From Martelella mediterranea DSM 17316 (lineage in GTDB: Bacteria; Pseudomonadota; Alphaproteobacteria; Rhizobiales; Rhizobiaceae), in the NCBI RefSeq assembly GCF_002043005.1, contig NZ_CP020331.1:310001-374000 (forward strand): DNA of 64,000 bases, written 5' to 3'. Positions within the stretch are counted from its first letter, which is position 1. Every line of letters begins with the position of its first letter. The notes beneath the pieces are model-generated. The model did not search any database, was not told where the DNA came from, and saw nothing but the letters and a program-made list of their open reading frames with translations. Shown one piece after another: positions 1-8,742 of the stretch. The position numbers and the translations under genes are program-made.

Positions 1-249
1 AGCGTGGCGCTCCGCCGAGATGACGTGGCTCGGTTTGTCTGAACAGGCGGATATTCGTTCTTAGGTGGTTTCCGGTTTGATTTATGCTGCCGCTGATATC
101 ACTAGCCGCGTCATACAGGATAACCCACTCGTCCTTTTGGCAGGCCAAGCCGTCTGGCGCCGCTTGCTGGACGGCAACCTCCGCCAGCTCGGTGTCTGGC
201 AGCAGCGTCGGGTTAACGGGGTTTGTCGTGAACCGGTTGGTATTTGGTG

Positions 250-963
250 GCAATGACCGAAGTCCTGCCTGCTCACGTCAGACGCCACCGCTTCCCGCCG
301 AGATCAGCGCCCATGCGGCGTGGCTCTGCTATCGTTTTACGCTCAGCTTTCGAGACGTCGAAGATCTGCTGGCCGGGCGTGGCATTGCGGTCTCGTTTCA
401 GACCGTTTCGGAATGGGCTGCGAAGTTTGGCCGCAAATTCGCTCATCAGCTGCGCCGGCGTTCGCGAGGCCAGTTTGCCGACAAGTGGCAGCTCGATGAA
501 ATGGCGGTGACGATCAAGGGAAATAAATACTGGCTGTGGCGCGCCGTCGGTGCCAGCGGCTATGTGCGCGATGCCCTGCTGCAAGGCCGGAGAAACAGGC
601 GGGCAGCTCTGCGGTTGATGCGCGAACTGCTCAAGGGTCAGGTACCACCCCGAGGGTTATGGACACCGACAAGCGGCGTTTCTGCTCCGCCGCGAAGGCT
701 AAATTGATGCCTGACGTCGAGCATTGTCACACAAGGGGTTCAATAATCGCGCCGAACATTCACATCTTCCCGTGCGGCGACGCGAACGGCGCATGATGCG
801 CTTCAAGTCGGAGCGGCAACGCCAATGTTTCGTCTCTACACATGGCCAGATCGCCAATCTCTTCCTTCTTCACCGCAAACATCTCACCGTCGCAGATCAT
901 CGAAAGCTTCGCTCCCACGCCATCGCAATATGGCGGCAGATCACCATATCAATCAACGGGTGA
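250..963 (+). pseudogene. IS6-family transposase remnant, frameshifted
   Basis: Decayed DDE transposase of the IS6 family. Typical family blocks appear in order but in changing frames: RRHRFPP near 277, then FRDVEDLLAGRGI through WQLDEMAV and RRNRRAALRLMRELL (about 300-640), then VMDTDKRRF (about 655-690), then HKGFNNRAEHSH, RRRERRMMRFKS and STHGQIANLF up to the stop at 961-963. All three catalytic acidic residues (D of LDEM, D of DTDK, E of RRER) can still be read, but at least three frameshifts separate them, so no active enzyme can be made. No clear terminal inverted repeats were found. Bases 1-249 hold no gene I can recognise; an open frame ends at a TAG at 61-63. Confidence 0.88.
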
Positions 964-1103
964 CGCCTCGCGGGCGGCTTCAGGCCCTTGCGACTTACAG
1001 GAACCCGTGCATTTGCGGGATGAAGTTCATTTTCGTTCGCCCTTAGCGCAGGACTTTGAACGCCTCTTGTTCTGACCCCTTCAACAGGCGCGCGCTCAGG
1101 CTA

Positions 1104-2015
1104 TCAGCCTTCGACGGTTTCGCGAAAGGCCTCGATCGTCCGACGCGTTCCTTCCATGAGCGATATGGCCGGCCAGGAGCCCAGAAAGGCGCGCAGCGGG
1201 GCGTTGTCCATCGTCTCCGGCACGGGCCGAGGATTATCCGCCACGGTGATCGCAGCACCGGGCACGACCGCGCGGATGGCGTCCGCGACGTCGTGCATGG
1301 ACTCGATCTCGGTCGTCAGGTCGCTGACCACCGGCGCGCTTGCCGGCTTGTCGAGGCAGCGCAGGAATATCTCGGTCACCTCGTCGACATGCTGGAAACA
1401 CATCCTCCCGGAGAACGGCAATTCATAGGCCTCACCCCGGGCCGCCGCTCGCATCGCAAGCGTGATCGCGGCGGTCTCGCCGCTGGTGCGGCCAGGACCG
1501 TAGACGACATTCGGCCGAAGCCCGACCGAACCAAGCCCATGATCGAGGAAATAGACCTTCGATATCTCCTCGCAGCAATGCTTGAAGACGCCGTAGAGAT
1601 TGACCGGGGAGGCCAGAGGTCCGCGCGGCCGGGCGGCGAGCGAGCTTGCGTAGACAACATGCTCTATGCCCGCCTTCACCGCCGCCTCGAGGATATTGAT
1701 ATGACCGATGACGTTGACCTTGGCGCCAAGCACCGGGTTTGACCTGCAGGCCGGGATCACAAGAGCGGCCAGGTGCAGGATGGCGTCGATCCCGAAGCCG
1801 GCGATCACCGCCTCGATCGCGCCCGATTGGGTGATATCGCCCTCGACATAGGTAACGCCCGGCAGGCGGGCGTCTTCCGCCGGCAGGTTGAGGTCGAACA
1901 CGACCACCTTGTCGCCGCGCTCGGCAAGCGCGTCTGTCAGCGCCTGCCCGAGAAAACCCGAGCCGCCCGTGACCAGCACCGTCAGCGGCATGCGCTTCGC
2001 GTTCTGCCTGCTCAT
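1104..2015 (-). CDS. NAD-dependent epimerase/dehydratase (extended SDR)
   Basis: Extended short-chain dehydrogenase/reductase of 303 residues. The Rossmann motif TGGSGFLG is at residues 16-23, an acidic residue (D41) sits at the end of strand beta-2 as expected for NAD, HLAA is at 81-84, SS at 124-125, and the catalytic pair is Y141-x3-K145. Such enzymes act on nucleotide sugars or on sugar-acid substrates (for example D-erythronate dehydrogenase, DenD); the specific substrate cannot be read. Its start codon overlaps the stop of the upstream SDR by four bases (ATGA), so the two are translationally coupled. The divergent tripartite carboxylate transporter suggests an acidic substrate (inference). 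M9 is an alternative start. Confidence 0.85.
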   Translation of the reverse strand: MSRQNAKRMPLTVLVTGGSGFLGQALTDALAERGDKVVVFDLNLPAEDARLPGVTYVEGDITQSGAIEAVIAGFGIDAILHLAALVIPACRSNPVLGAKVNVIGHINILEAAVKAGIEHVVYASSLAARPRGPLASPVNLYGVFKHCCEEISKVYFLDHGLGSVGLRPNVVYGPGRTSGETAAITLAMRAAARGEAYELPFSGRMCFQHVDEVTEIFLRCLDKPASAPVVSDLTTEIESMHDVADAIRAVVPGAAITVADNPRPVPETMDNAPLRAFLGSWPAISLMEGTRRTIEAFRETVEG

Positions 2016-2779
2016 GATGCCATCCCCTGCCCACCATTGACGTCCATCAACTGCCCGGTGATGAAGCCGGCCTCGTCTGCGGCGAAGAAGGCCACGGCGG
2101 CGGCGACATCCTCGACCCGCCCGTTTCGACGCACGGGAATGGCCTCCACCGCCTTCTGCCGCTCCTCCGGCGACATCCGCTCGCTCAACAGCCGCTCCAC
2201 CCGCGGCGTCAGGATCGCGCCGGGGCAGACGGCATTGCAGGTGATGCCGTGGGGACCGAATTCCTGCGCCATCTGCAGCGTCATCGACTGGATCGCGCCC
2301 TTGGCGGCAACGTAATTCGCGCCGGTGAACAGGCTGCCGTAGCGCCCGGCCTTGGAGCCGAGATTGATCACCCGGCCGAAGCCTGTCTTGATCATGCCCG
2401 GCAGCACATGACGGCTGACCCGCACCGCCGCCGTGACGTTGAGCGCCATTACCCGCTCCCAGTCTTCATCGCTTTCCTCCAGAAAGGCTTTGGGCGTATG
2501 CAGCGATCCGCCGGCATTGTTAACGAGGATATCGAAGATCATGCCCTTGGCGGCGAATGCGCCCATCATCCGGGCGATATCGTCGCCATCCGTCAGGTCG
2601 CCGGCGATGAAGACGGCGTCACGCAGTTCCGGCGTCTGACGCGCCTTGTCGATCGCCTCCGCGCTGCGGTCGATGATGCCGATCCGCGCGCCCTCGGCGA
2701 CGAGCCTTGCCGCAATCGCGGCACCCAGCCCGTCCGCAGCCCCCGTAACCAGCGCGGTTCTGCCCTTCACCCTTTCCAT
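2012..2779 (-). CDS. Classical SDR oxidoreductase
   Basis: Classical SDR of 255 residues. The cofactor motif TGAADGLG is at 12-19, D37 follows beta-2 (NAD preference), NNAG is at 87-90, catalytic S142 lies in GSKAG and Y156-x3-K160 is intact. I chose the ATG at 2779 because a good ribosome site (AAAGGGAGG) precedes it; the open frame continues upstream to 3259 but crosses the promoter region and tctC and has no family similarity there. First gene of a two-gene operon with the epimerase, transcribed divergently from tctC. It probably oxidises a hydroxyl group on the imported carboxylate or sugar acid (inference from context). Confidence 0.9.
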   Translation of the reverse strand: MERVKGRTALVTGAADGLGAAIAARLVAEGARIGIIDRSAEAIDKARQTPELRDAVFIAGDLTDGDDIARMMGAFAAKGMIFDILVNNAGGSLHTPKAFLEESDEDWERVMALNVTAAVRVSRHVLPGMIKTGFGRVINLGSKAGRYGSLFTGANYVAAKGAIQSMTLQMAQEFGPHGITCNAVCPGAILTPRVERLLSERMSPEERQKAVEAIPVRRNGRVEDVAAAVAFFAADEAGFITGQLMDVNGGQGMAS

Positions 2780-2815
2780 ATATCCTCCCTTTGGCCTTCC
2801 CCTTTTAATGAGGGA

Positions 2816-2875
2816 TTGACCCGTATTAAAAATGGTACATAATACCACTATGCAGAACTTTTGGCATTCTGCCAA
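2816..2875. promoter_or_regulatory. Divergent promoter and operator region of tctCBA / SDR operon
   Basis: Facing tctC, TTGACC (2816-2821) is followed after 16-17 bases by CATAAT/ATAATA (2838-2844), a good sigma-70-like pair. The inverted repeat TGGTA-CATAA-TACCA (2833-2847) covers the -10 element, and a second repeat TTGGCA-TTC-TGCCAA lies at 2861-2875. Both would suit repressor binding; the IclR regulator at 6110-6961 is the nearest candidate. TTCTGCCAA recurs at 8785-8793 upstream of the ThDP enzyme gene. Confidence 0.55.
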
Positions 2876-2927
2876 TGGTTTTTGCCAGAGCTCCTGGCGG
2901 AGCGCGTGAATATTTGGGAGGAGATTC

Positions 2928-3902
2928 ATGATGAAATCAGCCAAGGGGGCCACGGGCCGCCTCGTATCCGCAATGGCAGTCGCCGCGGCCTTTGTCACCC
3001 TGACAGGCGGCGCAGATGCCCAGTCCAACCGTCCTGTAACCATCGTGGTGCCGTTTGCGGCCGGCGGCGGCACAGACATCACCACCCGCGCCATGCAGGA
3101 AGGCATGTCGGAATCGCTCGGCGTCAGCGTGGCGGTCAAGAACACCGCCGGCGCAGGCGGCACGATCGGCGTTGGCGAGGTTGCCCGCGCGAAGAAGGAC
3201 GGCACCACGCTCGGCATGGCCCCGGTCGGCCCGCTGACCACGCAGCCGCATCTGCGCAAGCTGCCTTATGATGTCGACAGTTTCGACTATATCTGCCTTG
3301 CCTATTCGGCGCCGACGGTGATCGCGGTCAGGCAGGATTCGCCGTTCAACAACCTCGAAGAGCTCGTCACTTACGCCAAGGAAAATCCGGAAGGCGTGAC
3401 CTTCGCCGTGCAGGCGATCGGCTCGATCCCGCATATCGCCGGTCTTGCTCTTGAAGATGCCGCCGGCATCAAGATGACCTATCTGCCGGTCGATGGCGAC
3501 GGTCCAGCGCTGAAGGCGCTGCTTGACGGTACAGCCGACGTGTTCATTCCCCACGTGTCCTTCTACACCAGCAATGCGGATCAACTGAAATCGCTGGCGT
3601 TGCTTTCCAAGGACAAGCTCGCTGAACAGCCGAACCTCGTGACTGCCGCTGCGCAGGGCTACAATCTCGATTTCCCGATCTGGGGCGGCCTGGTCGCGCC
3701 GAAAGGTCTGGAAGACGCAGACATCGCCAGGCTGGAGACATCCTGCAAGGCAGCGATCGATTCCGCGCCCTTCCAGGAGCGTATGGAAGCGGTCAAGCAG
3801 CCGATCGCCTACATGAATGCGGCCGATTTCGACGCTTTCGTGCACGAAAAATACGAAACCAACCGCAAGCTGCTCGAAAAGGCCGGGCTGCTGGCGAACT
3901 GA
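2928..3902 (+). CDS. tctC: Tripartite tricarboxylate transporter substrate-binding protein (TctC/Bug family)
   Basis: Periplasmic solute receptor of the tripartite tricarboxylate transporter (TTT) family, 324 residues, the usual Bug/TctC size. A Sec signal peptide covers about residues 1-31 (basic start, hydrophobic core, GGADA before the mature end). The mature part begins with the family pattern RPVTIVVPFAAGGGTDITTR and contains LPYDVDSFDYICL. Bug proteins bind carboxylates such as citrate, tartrate or aromatic acids; the ligand here is not evident. GGGAGGAG precedes the ATG. The genes for the small and large membrane subunits follow, separated by a strong hairpin. Confidence 0.93.
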   Translation: MMKSAKGATGRLVSAMAVAAAFVTLTGGADAQSNRPVTIVVPFAAGGGTDITTRAMQEGMSESLGVSVAVKNTAGAGGTIGVGEVARAKKDGTTLGMAPVGPLTTQPHLRKLPYDVDSFDYICLAYSAPTVIAVRQDSPFNNLEELVTYAKENPEGVTFAVQAIGSIPHIAGLALEDAAGIKMTYLPVDGDGPALKALLDGTADVFIPHVSFYTSNADQLKSLALLSKDKLAEQPNLVTAAAQGYNLDFPIWGGLVAPKGLEDADIARLETSCKAAIDSAPFQERMEAVKQPIAYMNAADFDAFVHEKYETNRKLLEKAGLLAN

Positions 3903-3908
3903 TCTTCC

Positions 3909-3938
3909 GACGGCTGCCGTCCCTTGGCGGCAGTCGTC
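3909..3938 (+). other. Intercistronic hairpin after tctC
   Basis: An 11-bp stem (3909-3919 with 3928-3938, one G-T pair) closes an 8-base loop seven bases after the tctC stop. No T-run follows, so it looks less like a full terminator and more like an mRNA 3' stabiliser or partial attenuator giving more TctC than TctAB. Confidence 0.6.
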
Positions 3939-4057
3939 CCGGAAAGTCCATGGTTTTCTGAAGACGGTGAAAATAGGCTATCTATTGTCTTGATTTCCCG
4001 GCAGGCCAGACCCTGCCGGCATCATCTTTGTCACGTCGAAACAGGCTTGGAGGAAGC

Positions 4058-4558
4058 ATGGCCGACCGGCAGATCAGCGACGGCAAGGTATCCCTGGCAG
4101 CGCGCATCAGCGAGGCGGCCGTCATCGGCGCGCTCGCGCTCCTTGTCCTCGTGTTCTTCATCCAGACCTTCGAGGAAATCAGCGCCTTTGCCCGCGCGAG
4201 CCAGGGTCGGGGCCCTTTCTTCTTTCCGCGCTTCGTGCTTGGGGTCATGGCGCTGCTGATCGCGCTTTTGATCCTGCTGTTGCCGGGTGCGCGCCATCGC
4301 GGTTCGGAGCTGCCGGCGCTTAAGCCCGCGCTGCGCATGCTGGCGCTGATGGCGGCAACGGCGGGCTATTGCGCCGCGATGCCGGTGATCGGTTTCTTGT
4401 CATCCAGCATCGTCTTCGCGATCGTGGTTCCCGCCATTCTGGGCCGGCGCGATATTCTTGTGCTCGCCGCCGTCGCTGTCAGCTATTCGCTCGCCGTCTG
4501 GTTCCTGTTCGAGCGGGTGTTCCTGATCCTTCTGCCCGGCTTTTCGTGGCCGTGGTGA
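4058..4558 (+). CDS. tctB: Tripartite tricarboxylate transporter small membrane subunit (TctB)
   Basis: Small membrane subunit of the TTT system, 166 residues with four predicted hydrophobic helices (about 20-42, 57-80, 92-112 and 118-160). The sequence is poorly conserved but RGPFFFPRFVLGVMALLIALLIL near residue 50 is typical. The ATG at 4058 is preferred over 4028 because CTTGGAGGAAGC places a ribosome site directly before it. It lies between tctC and tctA in the canonical C-B-A order, with about 30 bases to tctA. TctB supports TctA in the inner membrane; its exact role in the family is not well defined. Confidence 0.85.
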   Translation: MADRQISDGKVSLAARISEAAVIGALALLVLVFFIQTFEEISAFARASQGRGPFFFPRFVLGVMALLIALLILLLPGARHRGSELPALKPALRMLALMAATAGYCAAMPVIGFLSSSIVFAIVVPAILGRRDILVLAAVAVSYSLAVWFLFERVFLILLPGFSWPW

Positions 4559-4588
4559 CCTCGATAAACCGATAACCAGGGACGTTTC

Positions 4589-6073
4589 ATGGATCTCATT
4601 GTATCGGCCGCAACCCAGATCGCGACACCGCTGACGCTTCTCGCCATCGTCGCCGGAACGCTGGTCGGCGTGATCGTCGGCGTCCTGCCGGGGCTCGGCT
4701 CGGTGATCGGGCTCACCATGGTGCTGCCCTTCACCTTCTCCATGCCGCAGATACCGGCGATCGCGCTGATGCTCGGCGTCTATTGCGGCTCGGTCTATGG
4801 CGGTTCGATCACCGCGATCGTGCTCAATACGCCGGGCACCCCGCAATCGGCGGCGACCGCGCTGGAGGGCTTTCCCATGGCCCAGCGGGGCGAGGCCGAT
4901 CTTGCCATTGGCTGGGTCACGACCTCATCCACCATTGGCGGGCTGTTCTCGGTGCTCGTCTTCGTGCTGGCCGGCCCCTCGCTTGCCGCCTTTTCGCTGC
5001 AGTTCACGCCGATCGAATATTTCGCGCTCGGCCTGTTCGCGATGACCTGCATCGCCGGCGTATCCTCGGGCAATCTGCTGAAGGGGCTGACGGCGGGCGC
5101 GCTCGGCGTGCTGCTCGCCACCGTCGGCAATGATCCGGTCACCGGCGATTTGCGCTTCACCTTCGACAGTTTCCAGCTGTCCGCCGGCATCGGCCTGATC
5201 CCGGTGATCGTCGGCCTGTTCGCCTTTTCGGAAATGTTCATGCGGGTGCTGACCATCGATCGCGACGGGCCGCCGCCCGAACAGATGCGGGTCGGCTTCC
5301 GCATGCCGCCGCTAGCCGCATGGAAGGGCCGGCTTGGCATGCTGCTGCGCGGCTCGCTGATCGGCTCCTTTGTCGGCGCGCTGCCGGGCACGGGCGCGGC
5401 CACCGCCGCCTTCATCGCCTATTCGGAGGCCCGGCGCGCCTCGAAGCACAAGGACAATTTCGGCAAGGGCGAGCCGGACGGGCTGGTGGCCTGCGAAAGC
5501 GCCAACAATGCAGTTACCGGCTCGGCGCTGGTGCCGACGCTCTCGCTCGGCATTCCCGGCGATCCGGTGACCGCCGTCATGCTCGGCGCGCTGGTGGTGC
5601 AGGGTATTGCGCCGGGCCCCCAGCTGTTCGCCAATCATCTCGACCTGATCTATGCGATCTTCTTCTGCCTGATCATCGTCAATCTGGCGATGTTCGCGAT
5701 CGGCGCGCTGGGCGCATCGCTGTTCACCCGGGTGCTGCGCATTCCCGAGCCGATCCTGATCGGGCTGATCCTGATCATCGCCACCGTCGGCGCATACGGC
5801 GTCAACGGCAATCCGTTCGATGTCTGGGTCGCCTTCATCGCGGGCGTCGTCGGCGTGGTGCTGCGGCATTTCCGCTTCCCGGTCGCCCCGATCGTGATCG
5901 GCATGGTGCTGCAGCCGACCATCGAAATGTCGCTGCGCCAAGGCCTGATCCTGACCCATGGCAATTTCTGGGCGTTCTTCGAGCGCCCGATCGCAGCCAT
6001 CCTGTTCGTCATCACCGCGCTGACGCTCTGCTGGCCGCTGCTGCGCAAGGGATATGCCCGGGTCAAACGCTGA
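4589..6073 (+). CDS. tctA: Tripartite tricarboxylate transporter large permease (TctA)
   Basis: Large membrane subunit of the TTT transporter, 494 residues, normal for TctA, with about ten to twelve hydrophobic segments. Family blocks include GVLPGLGSVIGLTM near residue 35, LNTPGTPQSAATALEGFPMA near 85, and GALPGTGAATAAFIAY and LSLGIPGDPVTAVMLGAL in the second half, an internal repeat of the N-terminal half. It drives ion-coupled uptake of the carboxylate delivered by TctC. Last gene of the operon; the IclR gene ends convergently 36 bases downstream. Confidence 0.95.
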   Translation: MDLIVSAATQIATPLTLLAIVAGTLVGVIVGVLPGLGSVIGLTMVLPFTFSMPQIPAIALMLGVYCGSVYGGSITAIVLNTPGTPQSAATALEGFPMAQRGEADLAIGWVTTSSTIGGLFSVLVFVLAGPSLAAFSLQFTPIEYFALGLFAMTCIAGVSSGNLLKGLTAGALGVLLATVGNDPVTGDLRFTFDSFQLSAGIGLIPVIVGLFAFSEMFMRVLTIDRDGPPPEQMRVGFRMPPLAAWKGRLGMLLRGSLIGSFVGALPGTGAATAAFIAYSEARRASKHKDNFGKGEPDGLVACESANNAVTGSALVPTLSLGIPGDPVTAVMLGALVVQGIAPGPQLFANHLDLIYAIFFCLIIVNLAMFAIGALGASLFTRVLRIPEPILIGLILIIATVGAYGVNGNPFDVWVAFIAGVVGVVLRHFRFPVAPIVIGMVLQPTIEMSLRQGLILTHGNFWAFFERPIAAILFVITALTLCWPLLRKGYARVKR

Positions 6074-6109
6074 GACCCCAAGCGTTCGATGAACGATCTG
6101 CTAGGTGAT

Positions 6110-6961
6110 CTAGAAATTGCTGGCTGACAGCGCGGAGATTTCCTGGGCGGCGCGCATCAGCATCGGCAGGTGAACCGATTTCAGCTTTTCCGGCGGCAGG
6201 TTGCGGGCATTGCCGCCGACGCTCAGCGTATAGATGTCGCCGGTCATCGGCGCGCGCAGGACGACGCCGACGGCATTGTGGCCGGCAACCCATTCCCCGA
6301 AGGAATCCGAATAGCCGTTGTCGGCCATGCGCGACAGAGCCGCCTCAAGCGCCGGGCGCTTTTCCTTCGCCCAGGCATCGCCGTGAATGCCGGCCAGCAG
6401 CGCAAACGCCTCGGCGCGTTCCTCCTCGCCCATGGCGAACAGATAGGCCCGGCCGGGGGCGCTTTCGGCCAGCGGAATGCGCGAGCCGACATTGAGATTG
6501 AGCGCCACCGCCGTGGGCCGACGCACCAGTTCCACGAACATCATATCGGGACCATCGCGCACCGACAGCGCCACGACGCAATCGCCTTCCGCCGCCATCT
6601 GGTCCATGTGGGAGCGTACAAGCTCGCCGAAGCCGAACCGGCCGATCGCCGCATAACCGAGGGTGAGAACCTGATTGGAGACGGCATATTTGCCGTATTC
6701 GGGCATGTAGCGCAGATAGCCGAGCTTGGTGAGCGTGCCGAGCAGCCGCGACACAGTGGTCTTGTGCAGGCCGGTGCGCTCGGCAAGCGCTTGTGTCCCC
6801 AGCACCTTGTCATCCGCCCTAAAGGCGCGCAGAATCGAAAGGCCGCGCGCCAGCGAACTGACGAACGGCCGCTCCTCGTTCAGGGCCGCGGCCCCGATAT
6901 CCTGCCGTGGGCGGCCGCGCCGCCGGACAGGTTGATCATTTGTTTGATTGTCCTCGCTCAT
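6110..6961 (-). CDS. IclR-family transcriptional regulator
   Basis: IclR-type regulator of 283 residues. The winged helix-turn-helix covers about residues 38-95 (SLARGLSILRAF, LAERTGLHKTTVSRLLGTL, LGYLRY) and the effector domain follows (about 110-280: GSRIPLAESAPGRAYLFAM, GYSDSFGEWVAGHNAVGVVLRAP). The first 35 residues are polar and rich in Q, R and P, a short disordered extension. It lies 68 bases after the ThDP enzyme in the same direction and converges with tctA, so it probably controls the transporter, the dehydrogenases and the ThDP enzyme (inference). Confidence 0.9.
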   Translation of the reverse strand: MSEDNQTNDQPVRRRGRPRQDIGAAALNEERPFVSSLARGLSILRAFRADDKVLGTQALAERTGLHKTTVSRLLGTLTKLGYLRYMPEYGKYAVSNQVLTLGYAAIGRFGFGELVRSHMDQMAAEGDCVVALSVRDGPDMMFVELVRRPTAVALNLNVGSRIPLAESAPGRAYLFAMGEEERAEAFALLAGIHGDAWAKEKRPALEAALSRMADNGYSDSFGEWVAGHNAVGVVLRAPMTGDIYTLSVGGNARNLPPEKLKSVHLPMLMRAAQEISALSASNF

Positions 6962-7029
6962 GACCCCTGTTTAGCCCATCCCGCGCCCGTTTGTCATTGG
7001 GTTTGAAAGGCGCGGGAAGGACAAAATTC

Positions 7030-8742
7030 CTATTTGAGGGCGGATGGATCCGGCAGGTCGTCGTAATCCGAGCAATCACGGTGGCTTGCCGCCGGGTCGA
7101 CCTTGACGTCGATGACGACCGGGCCGCCGCGCCTGTGGCCTTCCCTGATCGCATCGCCGATCTGGTCAGCCTCCGTCACCGTGATCCCGGAGCCGCCGAG
7201 ACCCTCGGCGACCTTGGCGAAGTCATGATCGCCGAAGTCGACCCCGATCGCCTTGTTGCCGAGATTGTCGCGCACCATGCCGAGGCCGGCATTGTTGGCG
7301 ACCACATAGACGACGTCAAGATTGTGTTCCGCCGCCGTCGCGATCGCATCCATGGTCATGACGAAGCCACCATCGCCGATCACGCCGGTGACGCGCTTTT
7401 CGGGGCATGTGACCTTGGCGCCGGTGGCAGCCGGCGTCGACCAGCCCATGCCGCCGATACCGCCGGGGGCGACCAGCTGATGCGGCGTTCTGAGCGGCAG
7501 CGACGATGTTGCCCAGATGCGGTTGGTGCCGGCATCGAGCGTCAGCAAGTCGTCCGGCGTCAGGAAGCCGTCGAGCGAGCGCATGATATCGGCGTAATGC
7601 ACCGTGCCGGGGCGGGTCTTGAAATGCGGCAGGTCGCCGTAGCGATTGTCCGCCTTGATCTTGCCGATGAAGTCCCTGCGCTTTTCCGCCTGCGCCTGAT
7701 CAACGCCGGAGACATCGAGCAGATAGCGGATCACATCGGCGGCGTCCGCCGTCACCGCCAGGTCGACCGGTAGCACCCAGCCGGCATTCAGCGGGTCGAG
7801 GTCGACCTGAATGATCGTCTGCTCGCCCGGGCGCATCATCTTTTCATCGCGGAAGCGGGTATATTCCGGGCCGAGGCTGCAGCCGAGCACGAGGATGACA
7901 TCGGCCGCCTGAACCATGCGGTTCGCCGATTTCGCCGCCCAGTTGCCCATCATGCCGACGGCGATGGGCGTGGTCTCGTCGATGACGCCCTTGCCGTGAT
8001 AGCTGGAGGCCACCGCGATCCCCTCGCGATTGGCGAGCCGCGACAGCATCTCGCCCGAACGGCTCATATAGACGCCATTGCCGGCGATGATGACGGGACG
8101 TTCCGCTGCCTTCAGGGTCTCGGCGATCTTGTGCAGCGCATCGCCATCGGGCTTCATCGGCGTCGAACGCAGATAACCCTCGGTCGGGTAAAGCTTGGCG
8201 CGCGGATGATCGGGCACCTCCTCCTTGATAATGTTGGTGCGCATCACCACCGCCGCCGGCCCCTGGCGCGGGGTCATGGCGTGTTTCACCGCAAGCTGAG
8301 TGCCGTAGATCGCCTCTGCTGGCGTGGTCGCGTAGGTGGCGTACTTGGTCATGGTCTTCATCACCGCGAAGGCGTCGCCAGCGCCATAATCACCGGTCAT
8401 GGTCTGGTAGACGCCATACTGGGCGAAGCCGTCATAACAGGATGTGTCGGTGAGAACGACCATCGGCGTCGAGGAGAAATAGGCCTCCAGAATGCCGAAA
8501 GCGCCGGTGGAGCTCGCAAATGGTCCCTGCGCCATCAACAGGCCCGGACGGCCGGTGAGCTTGCCGGCGACCTGGGCCATCACCGAGGCCGACTGCTCGG
8601 AGCGCGCCAGAACCAGTTCGAACTCGTCCTTGCGGTCAAAGAACGCCGGCAGCGACCATGTGATGCCGAGACCCGGCAGCGTGAAGCCGCGCGTGATGCC
8701 GGCCTCGATAAACGTCTTGATGACGCCCTCATTGGTTTTCAT
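7030..8742 (-). CDS. Thiamine-diphosphate-dependent enzyme (acetolactate synthase / benzoylformate decarboxylase superfamily)
   Basis: ThDP enzyme of 570 residues with the three-domain plan of the acetolactate synthase/2-oxoacid decarboxylase group. The N-terminal PYR domain has the catalytic Glu in RSEQSA (near residue 50) and MAQGPFASSTGA; the middle domain has IAGNGVYMSRSGE; the C-terminal PP domain has the metal/ThDP motif GDGGFVMTMDAI through VVANNAGLG. The start at 8742 is fixed by GGAGGAAATCG; the open frame extends 11 codons further. It may decarboxylate or ligate a 2-oxoacid made by the neighbouring dehydrogenases (inference). Substrate unknown, and not a confident acetolactate synthase because no regulatory subunit gene is nearby. 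Confidence 0.85.
   Translation of the reverse strand: MKTNEGVIKTFIEAGITRGFTLPGLGITWSLPAFFDRKDEFELVLARSEQSASVMAQVAGKLTGRPGLLMAQGPFASSTGAFGILEAYFSSTPMVVLTDTSCYDGFAQYGVYQTMTGDYGAGDAFAVMKTMTKYATYATTPAEAIYGTQLAVKHAMTPRQGPAAVVMRTNIIKEEVPDHPRAKLYPTEGYLRSTPMKPDGDALHKIAETLKAAERPVIIAGNGVYMSRSGEMLSRLANREGIAVASSYHGKGVIDETTPIAVGMMGNWAAKSANRMVQAADVILVLGCSLGPEYTRFRDEKMMRPGEQTIIQVDLDPLNAGWVLPVDLAVTADAADVIRYLLDVSGVDQAQAEKRRDFIGKIKADNRYGDLPHFKTRPGTVHYADIMRSLDGFLTPDDLLTLDAGTNRIWATSSLPLRTPHQLVAPGGIGGMGWSTPAATGAKVTCPEKRVTGVIGDGGFVMTMDAIATAAEHNLDVVYVVANNAGLGMVRDNLGNKAIGVDFGDHDFAKVAEGLGGSGITVTEADQIGDAIREGHRRGGPVVIDVKVDPAASHRDCSDYDDLPDPSALK

Noticed and set aside
1056..1742. Long plus-strand open frame opposite the epimerase gene
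   Set aside because: Shadow of a GC-rich gene; low-complexity R/G/H-rich composition and no family signature.
2780..3259. N-terminal 160-residue extension of the SDR protein on the minus strand
   Set aside because: It crosses the promoter region and runs antisense to tctC, has no SDR similarity, and a strong ribosome site precedes the ATG at 2779.
6082..6094. Small CGTTC-GAT-GAACG repeat as a terminator between tctA and the IclR gene
   Set aside because: Five-base arms and no T-run; too weak to call.
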